From Flavobacterium sp. (GTDB lineage Bacteria > Bacteroidota > Bacteroidia > Flavobacteriales > Flavobacteriaceae): a stretch of DNA of 50,923 bases. The stretch covers positions 1-50,923 of the forward strand of contig JAPLEX010000016.1 in the NCBI GenBank assembly GCA_026390995.1, read 5' to 3'. Numbering within the stretch: the stretch's first letter is position 1; each line of letters begins with the position of its first letter. The notes beneath the pieces are model-generated. The model was not told the origin of the DNA. It saw nothing but the letters and a program-made list of their open reading frames with translations, and did not search any database. This document shows, in pieces, positions 47,981 through 50,923 of the stretch. The position numbers and the translations under genes are program-made.

Positions 47981-50923
47981 ATGATAAATAAAATCATTAA
48001 TTTTTCCGTAAACAACAAACTCATTACAGGCGTTTTGTTGGCGATATTTGTTTTGTTTGGCATTTATTCATTCACACAATTAAGTGTAGATGCGTTGCCA
48101 GATGTAACTAATAATCAAGTGCAAGTAGTTACAAATACACCTAATTTGGCTACCCAAGAAGTAGAACAATTCATAACCTATCCACTAGAAACCGAGTTTA
48201 AATCATTGTCAGATATGGTCGAATTGCGAAGTACTAGCCGTTCGGGTTTGTCGGTAATTACGATTGTTTTCAAAGACAACGTTCCAGTTAATATTGCTCG
48301 TCAGCGAGTAGATGAAAAAATAAAAACGGCTACCGATAATATTCCAAAACAATATGGGACACCCGAATTATTGCCACCAACAACAGGGCTTGGCGAAATA
48401 TTTCAATATGTTTTAGTGCCACAAAAAGGATATGAAGAAAAATACAACCTATCTGAATTAAGAACCATTCAAGATTGGATTGTGCGCCGTCAATTATTAG
48501 GAACGGTTGGCGTGGTCGATGTGAGCAGTTTTGGTGGTAAACTAAAACAATACGAAGTTTCAGTAAAACCCGAACGACTTTAGGCTAATAATCTAACGTT
48601 AATCGATGTGTTTGATGCGCTGCAAAACAACAACGAAAACACAGGCGGAAGCTACATTGATAAAGGTCCAAATATTTATTTCATTCGTGGCGAAGGATTA
48701 ATTCAAAACATAGAAGACATCAACAATATTGTAGTCAAAAACAATACAGGTGTTCCTATTTTAATAAAGGACATTGCGGAAGTTAAATTTGGTTTTGCAC
48801 CTCGTTACGGAGCAATGACAAGAAACGGAAAAGGTGAAACCGTTGGTGGAGTAGTTTTAATGCAAAAAGGAGAAAACGCTGTACGAGTAATTGAACGAGT
48901 AAAGGAAAAAATGAAATCCATCGAAAAATCTTTGCCAAAAGGTGTGAAAATTGATGTATTTGTAGATAGAACCAAACTAATTGAGAAAACTGTTAGTACG
49001 GTTTCAACCAATTTATTAGAGGGTGCATTAATCGTTATTTTAGTTTTGGTTTTGTTTCTCGGCAGTTTAAGAGCAGGTTTAATTGTGGCTTCTGTCATTC
49101 CTTTAGCAATGCTTTTTGCCATCATTATAATGAATATGTTCGGGTTAAGTGCCAATTTAATGAGTATGGGGGCTTTAGATTTTGGACTTATTGTTGATGG
49201 TGCTGTAATAGTGGTCGAAGCCACTTTGCATATTTTCTCAAAGCATTATAAGAGTAATATCCTTTCTCAAAATCAAATGGATGAGGGTAAAATGTTTATG
49301 CCAATGGCACAAACTGTTAGTTTCGCTATCATAGGCGCATTAATCCTTTCACTTACTTATGTGCCTTGGGCTAGTAGCCTTTTTTTAAGTAAAAGGGTTA
49401 GCGATAAACCTAATTTTACTGATAGGTTTATGAATAAACTGAATAATTTGTATCAACCTTATTTGGTGAAAGCTTTAGAGCGAAAGTTTGCAGTTATCGG
49501 ACCTGCAATATTATTATTTATCGCATCATTATTTATATTCAATTCATTGGGTGTCGAATTTATTCCCGAATTAGACGAGGGAGATTTTGCAATGAATTAC
49601 ACTATTCGACAAGGAAGTAGTTTACCTCAAAGTATTGAAGTAGGTACACAATTAGAAAAACTTGCGCTTACATTTCCGGAAGTTAAAGAAGTAGTTGGCA
49701 AAATTGGAAGTAGCGAAATTCCAACCGACCCAATGCCTATAGAAAGTGCTGATTTGATTATGGTAATGAAAGATAAAAAAGAATGGACAACAGCACACAA
49801 CAAAGAAGATTTAGCCGAGAAAATGAATGAAAAATTAAGTCAGATTCCAGGTTGTAATTTATCTTTTGAGCAACCTATTCAAATACGTTTCAATGAACTA
49901 ATTGCAGGAGTAAAATCGGATATTGCTATAAAAATATTTGGCGATAATTTAGATAAATTGTTTTCAGAAGCCAACAAAGCAGTTCCTATTATTAAAGGGA
50001 TTGAGGGTTTAACCGATATAAAAGTAGAACAAGTTACAGGTAAAATACAATCGAAATAAAATTGCTCAATACGGTTTGAATATTTCCGATGTAAACCGAA
50101 TTTTAAATACGGCTTATGCAGGAGGAACAACTGGCGTTGTTTATGAGGGAGAGAAAAAATTTGATTTGGTCGTTCGTATTCCTAAAAACCAAAACACAGA
50201 TATTGATGCTTTAAAATCATTATTAATTCCAACACCGAGAGGCAATCAAATTCCATTAAACGAAATTGCAGAAATCACTTTTAAAACTGCACCATCACAA
50301 ATAAGTCGTGAAAATGCCGAACGTAGAATAGTAATTGAAGCCAACGTTCGTGGTCGTGATGTAGAAAGTGTAGTATTAGAAATTCAGCAAAAATTAGAAG
50401 CCAAATTAAAACTCCCCGAGGGCTATTTTATTACTTATGGTGGGCAATTTCAAAACCTGCAAGAAGCAAAAGGAAGATTGCAATTGGCTGTTCCTGTTGC
50501 ACTTTTACTGATTTTCTTTTTACTCTTTTTGTCGTTCCGTTCACTCAAAGAAGCAACCATAATATTTTCTGCAATTCCTTTAGCATCTATTGGCGGAATT
50601 ATTGCTTTATGGGTTCGTGGAATGAATTTTAGTATCTCGGCAGGAGTTGGTTTTATTGCGTTATTTGGAGTAGCAGTTTTAAACGGAATCGTTTTAATAA
50701 GTTATTACAATCAATTAAAAGACGAGGGCGAAGACAATCTTTTACAACGTATTTATAAAGGCAGTAGCGCACGATTAAGACCAATTTTAGCAACGGCAAC
50801 CGTTGCTTCATTAGGATTTTTACCAATGGCATTAAGTACAAGTGCAGGTGCAGAAGTGCACAAACCATTAGCAACAGTAGTTATTGGCGGTTTGCTAACT
50901 TCTAAACTGTTAACCTTATTTGT
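47981..50923 (+). pseudogene. CusA/CzcA-family heavy-metal RND permease, degraded and running off the window
   Basis: MINKIINFSVNNKLITGVLLAIFVLFGIYSFTQLSVDALPDVTNNQVQV; in-frame TAG at 48581-48583, apparent in-frame deletion near 49280, frameshift near 50030-50060; reading resumes as KYNRNKIAQYGLNISDVNRILNTAYAGGTTGVVYEG to the window end. Confidence 0.9.

Noticed and set aside
48581-48608. Programmed amber readthrough or suppression in the CusA-like gene
   Set aside because: The same gene also has an apparent internal deletion and a frameshift, so pseudogenisation is simpler.

Overview
The window is a Bacteroidota chromosome segment, most likely Flavobacterium. The support is TAnnTTTG-type promoters, GldH, and several proteins ending in type A T9SS sorting signals. 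Positions 1 to about 37.5 kb are mostly ordinary core genes: TonB receptor, OmpA, Xth, an OlsF/GlsF-like bifunctional acyltransferase, ScoAB, PBP1A, GldH, a RicT/PSP1 protein, TrhO, a tripartite RND pump, bacilliredoxin, MgtE, KsgA, SerS, an M1 peptidase and RseP. Two structures stand out. (1) A ~9.7-kb integrative element (37594-47318) sits in the 3' end of tRNA-Asn(GTT) and is bounded by perfect 30-bp direct repeats. It carries a tyrosine recombinase, a small HTH regulator beside a 20-bp palindrome, a RecA-like AAA ATPase, a DUF3871 protein, a divergent palm-polymerase-like protein preceded by a dense palindrome/iteron-like cluster (possible origin), and a GIY-YIG nuclease. Its cargo is a seven-repeat secreted protein and a lipoprotein. 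I see no capsid, relaxase or transposase genes. (2) A ~3.85-kb insertion carrying a CotH/lamin-tail T9SS protein lies between ksgA and mgtE. It is flanked by a 128-bp direct duplication of the ksgA 3' end, and the layout suggests integration that rebuilt ksgA. The window ends in a CusA/CzcA-family efflux pump gene with several lesions (nonsense codon, apparent in-frame deletion, frameshift). All family calls come from reading the supplied translations; no database search was run.
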